Positions 17,783-26,006 of a stretch of DNA of 64,000 nucleotides are shown piece by piece (position 1 is the first letter of the stretch; each line of letters begins with the position of its first letter). The notes beneath the pieces were generated by a model. The model worked only from the letters and a program-made list of their open reading frames with translations. It made no database searches and was not told the origin of the DNA. The stretch is from Brevundimonas diminuta 3F5N (GTDB lineage Bacteria > Pseudomonadota > Alphaproteobacteria > Caulobacterales > Caulobacteraceae): contig NZ_FUIE01000020.1 in the NCBI RefSeq assembly GCF_900163625.1, positions 124,001 through 188,000 on the forward strand, in the 5' to 3' direction. The position numbers and the translations under genes were made by a program.

Positions 17783-17928
17783 CCCTTCTCCCCTCGGGGG
17801 AGAAGGTGTCGGGCGAAGCCTGACGGATGAGGGGGCTGTGTCCGCAATCTCGGCGGTGGAGGATGAGGAAGACGTCCCCCTCATCCGTCTCGCTGTGCGA
17901 GCCACCTTCTCCCCCGAGGGGAGAAGGG
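17783..17928. repeat. Compound inverted-repeat element (MITE/REP-like) between tlyA and valS
   Basis: Two perfect 26-bp inverted copies (17783-17808 and 17903-17928) flank the element. Each copy is itself a hairpin (CCTTCTCCCC with GGGGAGAAGG). Inside lie 14-bp inverted arms, GACGGATGAGGGGG (17822-17835) and CCCCCTCATCCGTC (17876-17889). The central spacer is about 40 bases. The architecture is that of the CTTCTCCCC-type intergenic repeats common in Caulobacterales. It sits between the tlyA start and the valS stop and provides the tlyA ribosome-binding site and possibly the valS terminator. Confidence 0.85.
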
Positions 17929-17929
17929 A

Positions 17930-20689
17930 TCACAGGGCTTCCAGCCGCTTGAGGGCGGCTTGCAGCTTGGCCTTGCCCTCTTCGGCCTCGGCCAACTTGG
18001 CGCGCTGTTCGTCAACCACCTCGGCGGCGGCGCGGGCGACGAAGTTGGGGTTGCCCAGCTTCTTGTTCACATGGCCGATATCACTGTCGAAGGCGGCGAT
18101 TTCCTTCTCAAGGCGAGCGCGCTCGGCGGCCAGGTCGATGATCCCGGCCAGCGACAGCGCGACTGTCGCCCCGCCCGAGACGAAGGTCACGGCCCCGGCC
18201 GGCGCGGCCTCGGCCACGGCGACCTCGGATACACGGCCCAGCGTCAGGATCAGGTCGCGGTGGCGCGCAATGCGCTCAACCGAAGCGGCGTCCGGAGCGA
18301 CGAAGGCCAGCGGCGGCTTGGCTGACGGCGGCACGTTCATCTCGGCGCGCAGGGCGCGGATTTCACCGATCAGGTCGACCAGCCAGCCGATCTCGGCCTC
18401 TGCGTCTGCGTCCACAAAGGCGTCCGGCAGCACCGGCCAGGTTTCCCCCATCAGCAGACCGTCGCGGCCAGAAACACGGGCAGCGCCTTCCTTGCCCAGC
18501 TCGGCCCACAGCTCCTCGGTGATGTAGGGCATGACCGGGTGCAGCAGCTTCAGCGTCTGGTCGATGGTCCAGGCCGTCATGGCGCGGGTTTCAGCCTTGG
18601 CCGCTTCATCGGCGCCGTTGAACACCGGCTTGGCCAGTTCCAGATACCAGTCGCAGAAGACGTTCCAGATGAAGCGGTACAGGGCGCCCGCCGCATCGTC
18701 GAAACGACCGCCTTCGATGGCGTCCGACACCTGGCGTTCGGCCTTGGTCAGTTCGCCGCGGATCCAGCGGTTGATCGTCTGCTGCACGCCACCGGGATCG
18801 AAGCCCTCGACGCGACGCGCCTCGTTCATCTGGCTGAAGCGGGCGGCGTTCCACAGCTTGGTGCCAAAATTGCGATATCCTTCAATGCGCTGCTTCGATA
18901 ACTTGATGTCGCGCGTACCTGACAGGATGGCCATGGTGAAGCGCAGCGGATCGGCGCCCAGCTCGTCGATGATGCCCAGAGGGTCGATGACGTTGCCCTT
19001 GGACTTCGACATCTTCTGACCCTTCTCGTCGCGGACCAGGCCATTGATGATGACGCGCTTGAACGGGACTTCGCCGTCCATGAAGTGCATCCCCATCATC
19101 ATCATCCGGGCGACCCAGAAGAAGATGATGTCCGCCGCCGTAACCAGATCGCTGGTCGGATAGAAGCGCTCCAGATCCTCGGTCTTCTCGGGCCAGCCCA
19201 TGGTCGAGAAGGGCCACAGGGCGGAACTGAACCAGGTGTCAAGAACGTCCTCGTCCTGGGTCAGCATGACCTCGGAATCATAGTCCGACAGCGCCTGTTC
19301 GCGAGCGTCCTCTTCCGTCTCGGCGACATAAATCTCGCCGTTGGGGCCGTACCAGGCGGGGATGCGGTGACCCCACCACAGCTGACGCGAAATGCACCAC
19401 GGCTCGATGTTGCGGAGCCACTCGAAATAGATCTTCTCATAGCTCTTCGGCTCGAAGACGGTGGCGCCGTCCTCAACCGCTTTCAGGGCGGGCTGGGCCA
19501 TGACCTTGGCATCAACATACCACTGATCCGTCAGCCACGGCTCGATGACGACGCCCGAGCGGTCGCCGTGCGGGACGACATGCTTGGTCTTCTCGATCTC
19601 GCGCAGCCAGCCCTCTTCTTCGGCGCGCGTGACGATGGCCTTGCGCGCAGCGAAGCGGTCCATGCCCTCGTATTCGGAGGGCACGTCGGGTGTGTCGGCG
19701 GCGGTGATGCGGCCGAAAGCGTCCATGATGTTCAGCGCTTCAAGTCCAGCCCGCTTTCCGACCCCGAAGTCATTGAAATCGTGTGCAGGCGTGATCTTCA
19801 CCGCGCCCGACCCCTTGGTCGGATCTGCATAGTCGTCGGCGACGATGGGGATGCGACGGCCGGTGATCGGCAGGGTCACGAACTTGCCGACCAGACCCTT
19901 GTAGCGTTCGTCCTCCGGGTGAACGGCCACGCCGGTGTCGCCCAGCATGGTCTCAGGCCGGGTCGTGGCGACGACGATGAAGCCGCGCGTCTCGAACTCA
20001 GTCGCCTTGCCGTCTTCATCGAAGGCGACCGGGTGCGGATAGGTCACGCCGTCGGCCAGCGGATAGGCGAAGTGCCAATAGGCGCCGTCGACCTCCTTCT
20101 GCTCGACCTCAAGGTCCGAGATGGCGGTCTGGAAGTGCGGATCCCAGTTCACCAGTCGCTTGTCGCGATAGATCAGGCCGTCCTTGTGCAGTTGGACGAA
20201 GACCTTGCGGACAGCGGCGTTCAGCCCCTCGTCCAGGGTGAAGCGTTCGCGCGACCAGTCGCACGACGAGCCCAGACGGCGCAGTTGGCGCACGATGGTC
20301 CCGCCGGATTCGGCCTTCCACTCCCACACCTTCTCGATGAAGGCGTCACGGCCCAGGTCGCGACGGCCGATATTGCCCTCGGCCGCCAGCTTGCGCTCGA
20401 CCACCATCTGGGTGGCGATGCCCGCGTGGTCGGTGCCCGGCAGCCACAGGACAGCCTTGCCCTTCATGCGGTGATAGCGGGCCAGGATGTCCTGAAGCGT
20501 GTTGTTCAGGGCGTGGCCGATGTGCAGGCTGCCCGTTACGTTCGGCGGCGGAATGACGATCGAATAGGCGTCGGCGGCGCCGTCAGTCGGCTTGGCTGCG
20601 CGCGGAGCGAACAGGCCGCTGTCCTCCCACTGGGCGTAGATGCGCGGCTCGGCGGCCTTGGGTTCGAACGTCTTCTCAAGCATGGTCAT
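17930..20689 (-). CDS. valS: Valyl-tRNA synthetase
   Basis: A 919-residue class I synthetase that charges tRNA-Val. The signature HIGH is at residues 56-59 (TGSLHIGHAL) and KMSKS at 559-563 (GQKMSKSKGNVID). The editing CP1 domain lies between them (TTRPETMLGDTGVAVHPED, ITPAHDFNDFGVGKRAGL). An anticodon-binding helical domain follows, then the C-terminal coiled coil (LEKEIAAFDSDIGHVNKKL...KLQAALKRL) that stabilises tRNA binding. The length is normal. The start is the first of two nearby ATGs (MTML); GGGGA precedes it. Promoter presumably lies in the 60 bases downstream of the terminator at 20754-20780. Confidence 0.98.
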   Translation of the reverse strand: MTMLEKTFEPKAAEPRIYAQWEDSGLFAPRAAKPTDGAADAYSIVIPPPNVTGSLHIGHALNNTLQDILARYHRMKGKAVLWLPGTDHAGIATQMVVERKLAAEGNIGRRDLGRDAFIEKVWEWKAESGGTIVRQLRRLGSSCDWSRERFTLDEGLNAAVRKVFVQLHKDGLIYRDKRLVNWDPHFQTAISDLEVEQKEVDGAYWHFAYPLADGVTYPHPVAFDEDGKATEFETRGFIVVATTRPETMLGDTGVAVHPEDERYKGLVGKFVTLPITGRRIPIVADDYADPTKGSGAVKITPAHDFNDFGVGKRAGLEALNIMDAFGRITAADTPDVPSEYEGMDRFAARKAIVTRAEEEGWLREIEKTKHVVPHGDRSGVVIEPWLTDQWYVDAKVMAQPALKAVEDGATVFEPKSYEKIYFEWLRNIEPWCISRQLWWGHRIPAWYGPNGEIYVAETEEDAREQALSDYDSEVMLTQDEDVLDTWFSSALWPFSTMGWPEKTEDLERFYPTSDLVTAADIIFFWVARMMMMGMHFMDGEVPFKRVIINGLVRDEKGQKMSKSKGNVIDPLGIIDELGADPLRFTMAILSGTRDIKLSKQRIEGYRNFGTKLWNAARFSQMNEARRVEGFDPGGVQQTINRWIRGELTKAERQVSDAIEGGRFDDAAGALYRFIWNVFCDWYLELAKPVFNGADEAAKAETRAMTAWTIDQTLKLLHPVMPYITEELWAELGKEGAARVSGRDGLLMGETWPVLPDAFVDADAEAEIGWLVDLIGEIRALRAEMNVPPSAKPPLAFVAPDAASVERIARHRDLILTLGRVSEVAVAEAAPAGAVTFVSGGATVALSLAGIIDLAAERARLEKEIAAFDSDIGHVNKKLGNPNFVARAAAEVVDEQRAKLAEAEEGKAKLQAALKRLEAL

Positions 20690-20753
20690 CTCGTTTCCCC
20701 GAGGCGTCGCGCGAATACGCCGCCGATCGGGGCTGGAATTCTTCGGTAAAGCA

Positions 20754-20780
20754 AAGGGCGGTCCCGCCGGAACCGCCCTT
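20754..20780 (-). terminator. Terminator of the type IIG restriction-modification gene
   Basis: Arms AAGGGCGGT and ACCGCCCTT (20754-20762 and 20772-20780) form a 9-bp stem with a 9-nt loop. Read on the minus strand it is followed by TTTGCTTT. It lies 40 bases after the stop of the minus-strand gene at 20821. Confidence 0.75.
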
Positions 20781-20820
20781 ATGTGACTTAATGATCGCCG
20801 CGTCCCACGGCTAGGTCAAA

Positions 20821-23800
20821 TCAGTGGCGGCGAGGCGAGAACCAGCCCTCATCCGTGCGCTGGACCGATCCCGCCACCGCCAGAACCGCCAGGGTCTGCT
20901 CGATCCGGTCCGTCTTGCGGCGACCGATCCGGCCATCAAAGCGACGCGCGAGCTCCAGCGGTTGCAGCGGCCGCCCCTCGCGACGCAGCTCTTCCAGCAA
21001 CACGCCCGCCAGGATCGCTGGCGCATCGGGCAACGGCGCACGCGCGTTCACCTTATCGAGCGGCGCCTCAATCTGCACGGCGCGGGCCGACGATCTGATG
21101 CGTCCCGCCTGATAGCTCGGCCGCAGAAAGTGGATATCTCCCCTCTCCTCCTGCGCCCGCCGCGCGCGGTTCAGTTCCAGCAAGGCGCCGAGCGTCGCTT
21201 GATCCGTCATGCCGTCGCGCCAGCCGTAGGCCGACGTCACCTGCTGATCCAAGCGTTGATGGAGATGGTGCAGCAAGCCGACCTGACCGCGATCATAAAG
21301 GTCGCGCTCGGCCCCGGTCAGTTCTACGCCTTCCTGAAGGCGACGCCGGACATTGTAGAGCCCGGTCATCGTCAGATCTTCGTGCTGGGCCAAAACCTGA
21401 CGCCGACACGCATCGATCTCCTCGGCCAGGGCGCCGATCTCCGCGCCTGCGCCTCCATTGAGATCGGGAAAGGGAAAGCCGTCGAAGCAGACCTTCTTGT
21501 TGTAGACAGGCCGATCCTCCAGCCGCCCGCCGCGCGCCAGGGCCCACAGCCCATGCACGTGCGACGACAACACGCCCAGGATGCGCGGATCGTCCGAGGC
21601 GACGGCGATCAGGGTGTTGTCCGGCAGGATGTCCGCGTCCAGAAAGCGGAACCATCGATGCTTGGCCGTCTCCACAGTGACGATATAGCGGGACAGCCCC
21701 TCCAGCGCCGGGCGGAACTCGCTGCGCGGTTCGCCGAACACCCACCAGTTGTCGCGATAGGCGGCGCGATTGTTGCGGTCGCGTTCGGGCTTCACCGCCT
21801 CCAACAGATGCTGGAAGACGGCGGGGTGGCTACGACGCACCTCTTCCTCGGTCCAGCCGAACAGATCGATCACATTCACGCCGCGCGGGCGTGACGCCAG
21901 ATCGCGCCCGTTGCGATAGGCGCGGATTGGGTTTTCCGCCCCATCGCTGGACGCCGCCAGCAACTGCTCCGCCCGATCAGGCGACACCATGAAGCCCCCG
22001 CCGTGCAACTTCACGCCCGGCGAGCACAGCAGCGCATTGGCCTTCAACGGCTGAGCCTCGCTGACCGACGCTCCAATGGTCAGATCCGGCCCGATGTCGC
22101 CGCGCTGTTCGCGAAGCACGATGTCCGGCGTTTCGCCGTCGTCCATCCGCTCATCGACCACCGTCAGCAAGCGGCCCTGCCCATTCGGTTCGCCGCGCTC
22201 GGCCACGGTCATGGCGATGCGGACGTCGGCGCGGTCGGCGCCCTTGATCCACGGATGGTCAGGGATGGCGAAGGTCAGACGCATCGGCGGCGCGCCGCTC
22301 AGGTGATGCTCCAGCACGCGCCGGGAAAAGGTTTGGGTGATCGAGTTGGTGGTGATGAAGCCGAACCGTCTCAGCGCGCTGTTCTTCGCCGTCAGGATCT
22401 CGGCCGCGCGGTCCCACCAGGCCGTGACCAGATCAGCCGAGCGGAACCGCCCCTGCCGCACCCGCCACAGGGCGTCGACATAGCCGTCGCCCAGTTCACC
22501 GCGCACGTCCTTGCCCCCAATGAAGGGCGGATTGCCGATGATGAAGTGCGCCGTCGGCCAGGCCGTCGGGCGTGGATCGATGTAGCGGGCGATCTCACGC
22601 TCCTCGCGAACCACCGCCGCCGTAAGGCCATCGCCCCGGCTCAGCACCCGCGTGTGGGTCAGCGGCCGCCCCTGTTCATCGCGCACCAGTTCTTCGCGCG
22701 TCCACGTCAGCAGCGCGTCCGTATGCTGGATGCGGTTGAAGTTTCGCAGGATCGGTTCGGTCGGCTTGGCGTCGCCGGCGTTCCTGAAATGCCATTGCAG
22801 ATAGCCGATCCACATCACCATCTCCGCGATCCAGGCGGCGTGAACGTTCTTTTCCAATCCCCAGAACTGTTCAGGGCTGACAGTGTGTCCCTCCAGGCCG
22901 AGCGCCGTCTGGGCGTCGCCCAGATCGGTCAGGGCGGTCAGGACCTCGCTCTCGAGATCCTTCATCATGTCCATGGCCACATAGAGGAAGTTACCGGTGC
23001 CGCAGGCGGGGTCCAGCACCCGCGTCGCACAAAGCTCGCGATGGAAGTCGCGCATGGCGCGGCGCGCCCGCACGACGTCGCCGCTGGCGTAGTGACCGAC
23101 CGCCAAGCCTGCTACCGCTTCCCACTCAGCGCGCAAAGGCTCCATGATCGTCGCCTCGACCAGCCGCCGCACATAGGCCTTGGGCGTGTAGTGAGCGCCG
23201 AGCTCTCCCCGTTCCGTCGGGTCCAGCGCCTGCTCCAGCAAGGCGCCGAAGATCGCCGGCTCGACCGAAGCCCAGTCGCGCTGGGCGGCCGCGATCAGGG
23301 CCTCAAGCTCGACCTCCGTCACTGGCACGGCGGCCTCTTCCTTGAACAGGCCGCCATTGAAACGGCGCAGGTCCTGACGAACGGCCGAGCAATGACCGCC
23401 GCTGTTCATGCGACGAAAGAAGTCCGCCGCGCTGATATGAAAGCGATCCGCCATCCCGCGATAACTTTCCAGCAGGCGCAGGAAACCTCTGTCGTCGATC
23501 AGTTCGACGCTGTCGGCGAACATGGCGAAGATGCACTGCATGACAAACAGCGAGCTGCGCTTGTCCCACGCCGCCCGCGCCACGACATCGACGCGGCCGC
23601 CGGGATCGGTCGGCGCCCGCTTGCGGATGGAGCGCACCAGCCAGGCCAGTCGCTCGGCGATGTCGCTGGTCACGGCCGCCACATGGCTCGCCGGGTCCAA
23701 GCTCATAGGCTCATCCCAGACCCGGCGCAGGCGATCCCGCACCGCTGGATCACGCAGATCGTCCATGGAGATGCGGCAGCGCGCCAGGTCGGGGAACGGC

Positions 23801-24288
23801 ACATAACCCTTCCCCTGTCGGTCAAAGTCGGCCCACAGGTGAATAGAGCGCCCGACGTCCACGACAACAATGAAGGGCGGCCATTCATCCAGCGCCTTGG
23901 CGTAGGTCTCGGCCTGACGCTTGGCGTCCAGCATCAGCCGCTCGATTGCGCCAGCATCGCCTTGCGGCGGTTTGCGCCCGCGCCCGTTGAACAGGGCCAG
24001 ATGCCGCTGCGGATCCAGTTCGCCGCCGGGCGCCCGCTTCTGCGACTGCTTGGCCTCCAGCACGAAGGCGCCGCGCCGGTAGCAGTCGATAAATCCCCGG
24101 TGCGCGCCGCCATCATGAAAGCGGAACTCCACCCGCCGCTCGAAGCAGTAGCCGCGATCGCCGACCGTCTCCTGATCCGGCGCGGTCACGCCGATCAGGG
24201 CGCACAGCTGGCTGATGAAGGTCTGATAGTGCGAACGCTCGCTGATCGTCGCACCGCTCCAGCGCGTGATGAACGCCTCAACATCCAT
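20821..24288 (-). CDS. Type IIG (MmeI-like) restriction-modification enzyme, single polypeptide
   Basis: A 1155-residue protein combining nuclease, methyltransferase and target recognition. Near the N-terminus a PD-(D/E)xK site reads D68-x9-E78-A-K80 (GFIDCYRRGAFVLEAKQS), with the same spacing as the MmeI family catalytic triad. A helical linker follows, then an N6-adenine gamma-class methyltransferase with motif I DPACGTGNF (around residue 426) and catalytic motif IV NPPF (around 586). The region from about 700 to 950 (FGWTEEEV..., PEFRPALEGLS-like, FPFPDL) is the probable target-recognition domain, and the tail is helical. All catalytic motifs look intact, so both cutting and methylation are likely. 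No separate S, R or C gene is adjacent. The promoter side contains several inverted and direct repeats. A methylase-only role, or a PglX-like role in another defence system, is less likely because no partner genes are present. Confidence 0.85.
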   Translation of the reverse strand: MDVEAFITRWSGATISERSHYQTFISQLCALIGVTAPDQETVGDRGYCFERRVEFRFHDGGAHRGFIDCYRRGAFVLEAKQSQKRAPGGELDPQRHLALFNGRGRKPPQGDAGAIERLMLDAKRQAETYAKALDEWPPFIVVVDVGRSIHLWADFDRQGKGYVPFPDLARCRISMDDLRDPAVRDRLRRVWDEPMSLDPASHVAAVTSDIAERLAWLVRSIRKRAPTDPGGRVDVVARAAWDKRSSLFVMQCIFAMFADSVELIDDRGFLRLLESYRGMADRFHISAADFFRRMNSGGHCSAVRQDLRRFNGGLFKEEAAVPVTEVELEALIAAAQRDWASVEPAIFGALLEQALDPTERGELGAHYTPKAYVRRLVEATIMEPLRAEWEAVAGLAVGHYASGDVVRARRAMRDFHRELCATRVLDPACGTGNFLYVAMDMMKDLESEVLTALTDLGDAQTALGLEGHTVSPEQFWGLEKNVHAAWIAEMVMWIGYLQWHFRNAGDAKPTEPILRNFNRIQHTDALLTWTREELVRDEQGRPLTHTRVLSRGDGLTAAVVREEREIARYIDPRPTAWPTAHFIIGNPPFIGGKDVRGELGDGYVDALWRVRQGRFRSADLVTAWWDRAAEILTAKNSALRRFGFITTNSITQTFSRRVLEHHLSGAPPMRLTFAIPDHPWIKGADRADVRIAMTVAERGEPNGQGRLLTVVDERMDDGETPDIVLREQRGDIGPDLTIGASVSEAQPLKANALLCSPGVKLHGGGFMVSPDRAEQLLAASSDGAENPIRAYRNGRDLASRPRGVNVIDLFGWTEEEVRRSHPAVFQHLLEAVKPERDRNNRAAYRDNWWVFGEPRSEFRPALEGLSRYIVTVETAKHRWFRFLDADILPDNTLIAVASDDPRILGVLSSHVHGLWALARGGRLEDRPVYNKKVCFDGFPFPDLNGGAGAEIGALAEEIDACRRQVLAQHEDLTMTGLYNVRRRLQEGVELTGAERDLYDRGQVGLLHHLHQRLDQQVTSAYGWRDGMTDQATLGALLELNRARRAQEERGDIHFLRPSYQAGRIRSSARAVQIEAPLDKVNARAPLPDAPAILAGVLLEELRREGRPLQPLELARRFDGRIGRRKTDRIEQTLAVLAVAGSVQRTDEGWFSPRRH

Positions 24289-24290
24289 GG

Positions 24291-24318
24291 ATTGTTCTCC
24301 CGCCCCTGAGAGAACAAT
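24291..24318 (-). promoter_or_regulatory. 9-bp inverted repeat overlapping the type IIG gene leader and Shine-Dalgarno
   Basis: Perfect arms ATTGTTCTC (24291-24299) and GAGAACAAT (24310-24318) with a 10-nt spacer lie 2 bases before the start codon. In the mRNA it would form a hairpin holding the GGGAG Shine-Dalgarno in its loop and stem, allowing translational control; as DNA it could be a dimer operator. The GTTC arms are inverted, so it is not a LexA box. Confidence 0.65.
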
Positions 24319-24321
24319 ATT

Positions 24322-24380
24322 AGGTTGAATTTTTGCACAAACACAACCTTACATTATCGCGTACAACCTGCACACGATAA
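24322..24380 (-). promoter_or_regulatory. AT-rich promoter with direct and inverted repeats upstream of the type IIG gene
   Basis: The heptamer ACAACCT occurs at 24343-24349 and again at 24363-24369, exactly 20 bp (two helical turns) apart, and its hexamer is inverted at 24322-24327 (AGGTTG). A further inverted pair, TTATCG (24354-24359) and CGATAA (24375-24380), spans the second copy. The region is far more AT-rich than its surroundings and must hold the promoter. The spacing suggests an operator bound on one face of the DNA. Confidence 0.55.
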
Positions 24381-24383
24381 GCC

Positions 24384-25970
24384 TCAGCGGCTGCCGAAAT
24401 CCTTCAGCACAGCCCGCGCCGCATTGTGTCCTGGCGCGCCCGTCACCCCCCCGCCCGGATGGGCGCCAGATCCGCACAGATAAAGACCGGGAACCGGCAT
24501 CCTGTGGTCGGCGTGGCCCAGCACGGGCCGGGCGCTGAACAACTGATCCAGCGTCAGCCGCCCGTGGAAGATGTCGCCGCCGATCAGGCCGAAGCGGCGC
24601 TCCAGATCGCGCGGCCCCAGCGCCAGCCGCCCGACCACCGAGGCCTTGAACCCCGGCGCATGGACCTCGACCGTCTCGATCATCAGATCAGCCACTTTGT
24701 CGCGGTGCTCGTCCGCCAGATCGGGCGAGACGTGCTGGCAGAACAGGCTGGCGACGTGCCGCCCCGCCGAGGCCAGACTGTCGTCCAGGGTCGAGGGGAT
24801 CAGCATCTCGACGATCGGCTTGGACGACCAGCCGTTCAGCCGCGCCTCAGCATGAGCGCGGTCCATATAGGCCAGCGACGGCGCGATGATGATGCCCGCC
24901 GTCAGGTGATCGCCCGCCCCCGGCAGGGCGGTGAAGCGCGGCAGCTCCGACAGGGCCACGTTCATGCGGAAGGTGCCCGAGCCCGAGGCGTAACGGCTCA
25001 TCCGTTCGGTGAAGTCCGCCGGGACAACGGCCGGATCGACCAGCCGGTCGAACAGCAGACGCGGGTGCAGATTGGACACGACGGCGCGGGCGCGGACCAT
25101 ATCGCCCGCCTCGGTCACGGCCCCGACCGCCCTGCCCTTTTCGGTCAGCACCTCGGCGACGGACGTATCCAACCGGATGTCGACGCCCTGCTCGGCGCAG
25201 GCAGCGGCCATGGCCTGTGTGATCGCCCCCATGCCGCCGATGGCGTGGCCCCAGGCGCCCTTCTTGCCATTCACCTCTCCGAAGACGTGGTGCAGCAGGA
25301 CATAGGCCGAGCCGGGCGTATAGGGGCTGGCGTAGTTGCCGACGACGCTGTCGAACCCGAACAGGGCCTTGATCGGATCGCTCTCGAACCAGCCGTCCAG
25401 CCAGTCGCCTGCCGACTTGGCGAACAGGTCCAACAGGTCGCGCTGCGCCGCCAACCCCAGGCCCGAGGCCCGCCGCCCCAGCGACGCCGCCTTCAGCATT
25501 TCCGGCAGGGCCGCCAGCCAGCCGCCTTCCACCACATTAGGCGGGGTGGTCAGGATCAGGTCGCGCAAGATGGCGGCGACCGTCTCCAGCCGCGCCTCAT
25601 AGTCGGGCAGGCGTTCGGCGTCGCGCACCGAGAACTTGGCGACCTCGGCCTGGGTCCGCCCCTCGCCGGTCAGCAGGTAACGCCCGTCGTCAAAGGGCAG
25701 AAAGTTCGCCGCCCGTCGCTCGACCACCCGCAGCCCGTGGCGCGGCAGCTCCATGTCGGCGATGACGCGCGGGTTCAGCAGGCTGACAGTGTAACTGGCG
25801 GTCGAGTTGCGGAAGCCGGGATGGAATTCCTCGGTCACCGCCGCCCCGCCGACGACGCCGCGTCGCTCCAGCACCGTCACCTTCAGCCCGACCCGCGCCA
25901 GATAGAAGGCGCAGACCAATCCGTTATGCCCGCCGCCCAGGATGACGACGTCCGTTTCCGCCTGCGCCAT
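24384..25970 (-). CDS. CrtI/PYROXD2-like FAD-dependent oxidoreductase
   Basis: A 528-residue flavoprotein of the phytoene desaturase superfamily. The N-terminal dinucleotide-binding motif is VVILGGGHNGLVCAFYLARVGLKVTVLERR (GxGxxG-type with the acidic ERR end), and the C-terminal FAD motif is PVPGLYLCGSGAHPGGGVTGAPGHNAARAVL. The central part (FNSTASYTVSLLNPRVIADMEL) is closer to the PYROXD2/uncharacterised desaturase-like branch than to carotenoid CrtI, and no crtB or crtE neighbours exist here. It starts 36 bases after hutI on the same strand, with a hairpin (25974-25997) just before its ATG that includes the GGAGGGAG Shine-Dalgarno. It may be read through from the hut operon. Substrate unknown. 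Confidence 0.88.
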   Translation of the reverse strand: MAQAETDVVILGGGHNGLVCAFYLARVGLKVTVLERRGVVGGAAVTEEFHPGFRNSTASYTVSLLNPRVIADMELPRHGLRVVERRAANFLPFDDGRYLLTGEGRTQAEVAKFSVRDAERLPDYEARLETVAAILRDLILTTPPNVVEGGWLAALPEMLKAASLGRRASGLGLAAQRDLLDLFAKSAGDWLDGWFESDPIKALFGFDSVVGNYASPYTPGSAYVLLHHVFGEVNGKKGAWGHAIGGMGAITQAMAAACAEQGVDIRLDTSVAEVLTEKGRAVGAVTEAGDMVRARAVVSNLHPRLLFDRLVDPAVVPADFTERMSRYASGSGTFRMNVALSELPRFTALPGAGDHLTAGIIIAPSLAYMDRAHAEARLNGWSSKPIVEMLIPSTLDDSLASAGRHVASLFCQHVSPDLADEHRDKVADLMIETVEVHAPGFKASVVGRLALGPRDLERRFGLIGGDIFHGRLTLDQLFSARPVLGHADHRMPVPGLYLCGSGAHPGGGVTGAPGHNAARAVLKDFGSR

Positions 25971-25973
25971 GCG

Positions 25974-25997
25974 CGCTCCCTCCCGCTTGAGGGAGCG
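25974..25997 (-). terminator. Hairpin between hutI and the oxidoreductase gene
   Basis: Arms CGCTCCCTC (25974-25982) and GAGGGAGCG (25989-25997) with a 6-nt loop follow hutI by 9 bases. No U-tract follows, and the ATG of the next gene is 3 bases beyond. It may attenuate transcription out of hut or mask the next ribosome-binding site. Confidence 0.5.
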
Positions 25998-26006
25998 ACG
26001 CTAGTC

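Noticed and set aside
20821-24288. PglX/BREX or DISARM methylase
   Set aside because: No brx, pgl or drm partner genes nearby, and the N-terminal D-x9-E-x-K nuclease fits MmeI-like type IIG enzymes.
22003-24309. A 768-residue plus-strand frame
   Set aside because: Antisense shadow of the type IIG enzyme, which has clear motifs in order.
24291-24318. Possible LexA site (GTTC and GAAC present)
   Set aside because: The halves are inverted and 14 bases apart, unlike the direct GTTC-N7-GTTC box.
24384-25970. Carotenoid phytoene desaturase CrtI
   Set aside because: No other carotenoid genes are adjacent and the N-terminal wording fits the general PYROXD2-like branch, so a pathway name is not justified.
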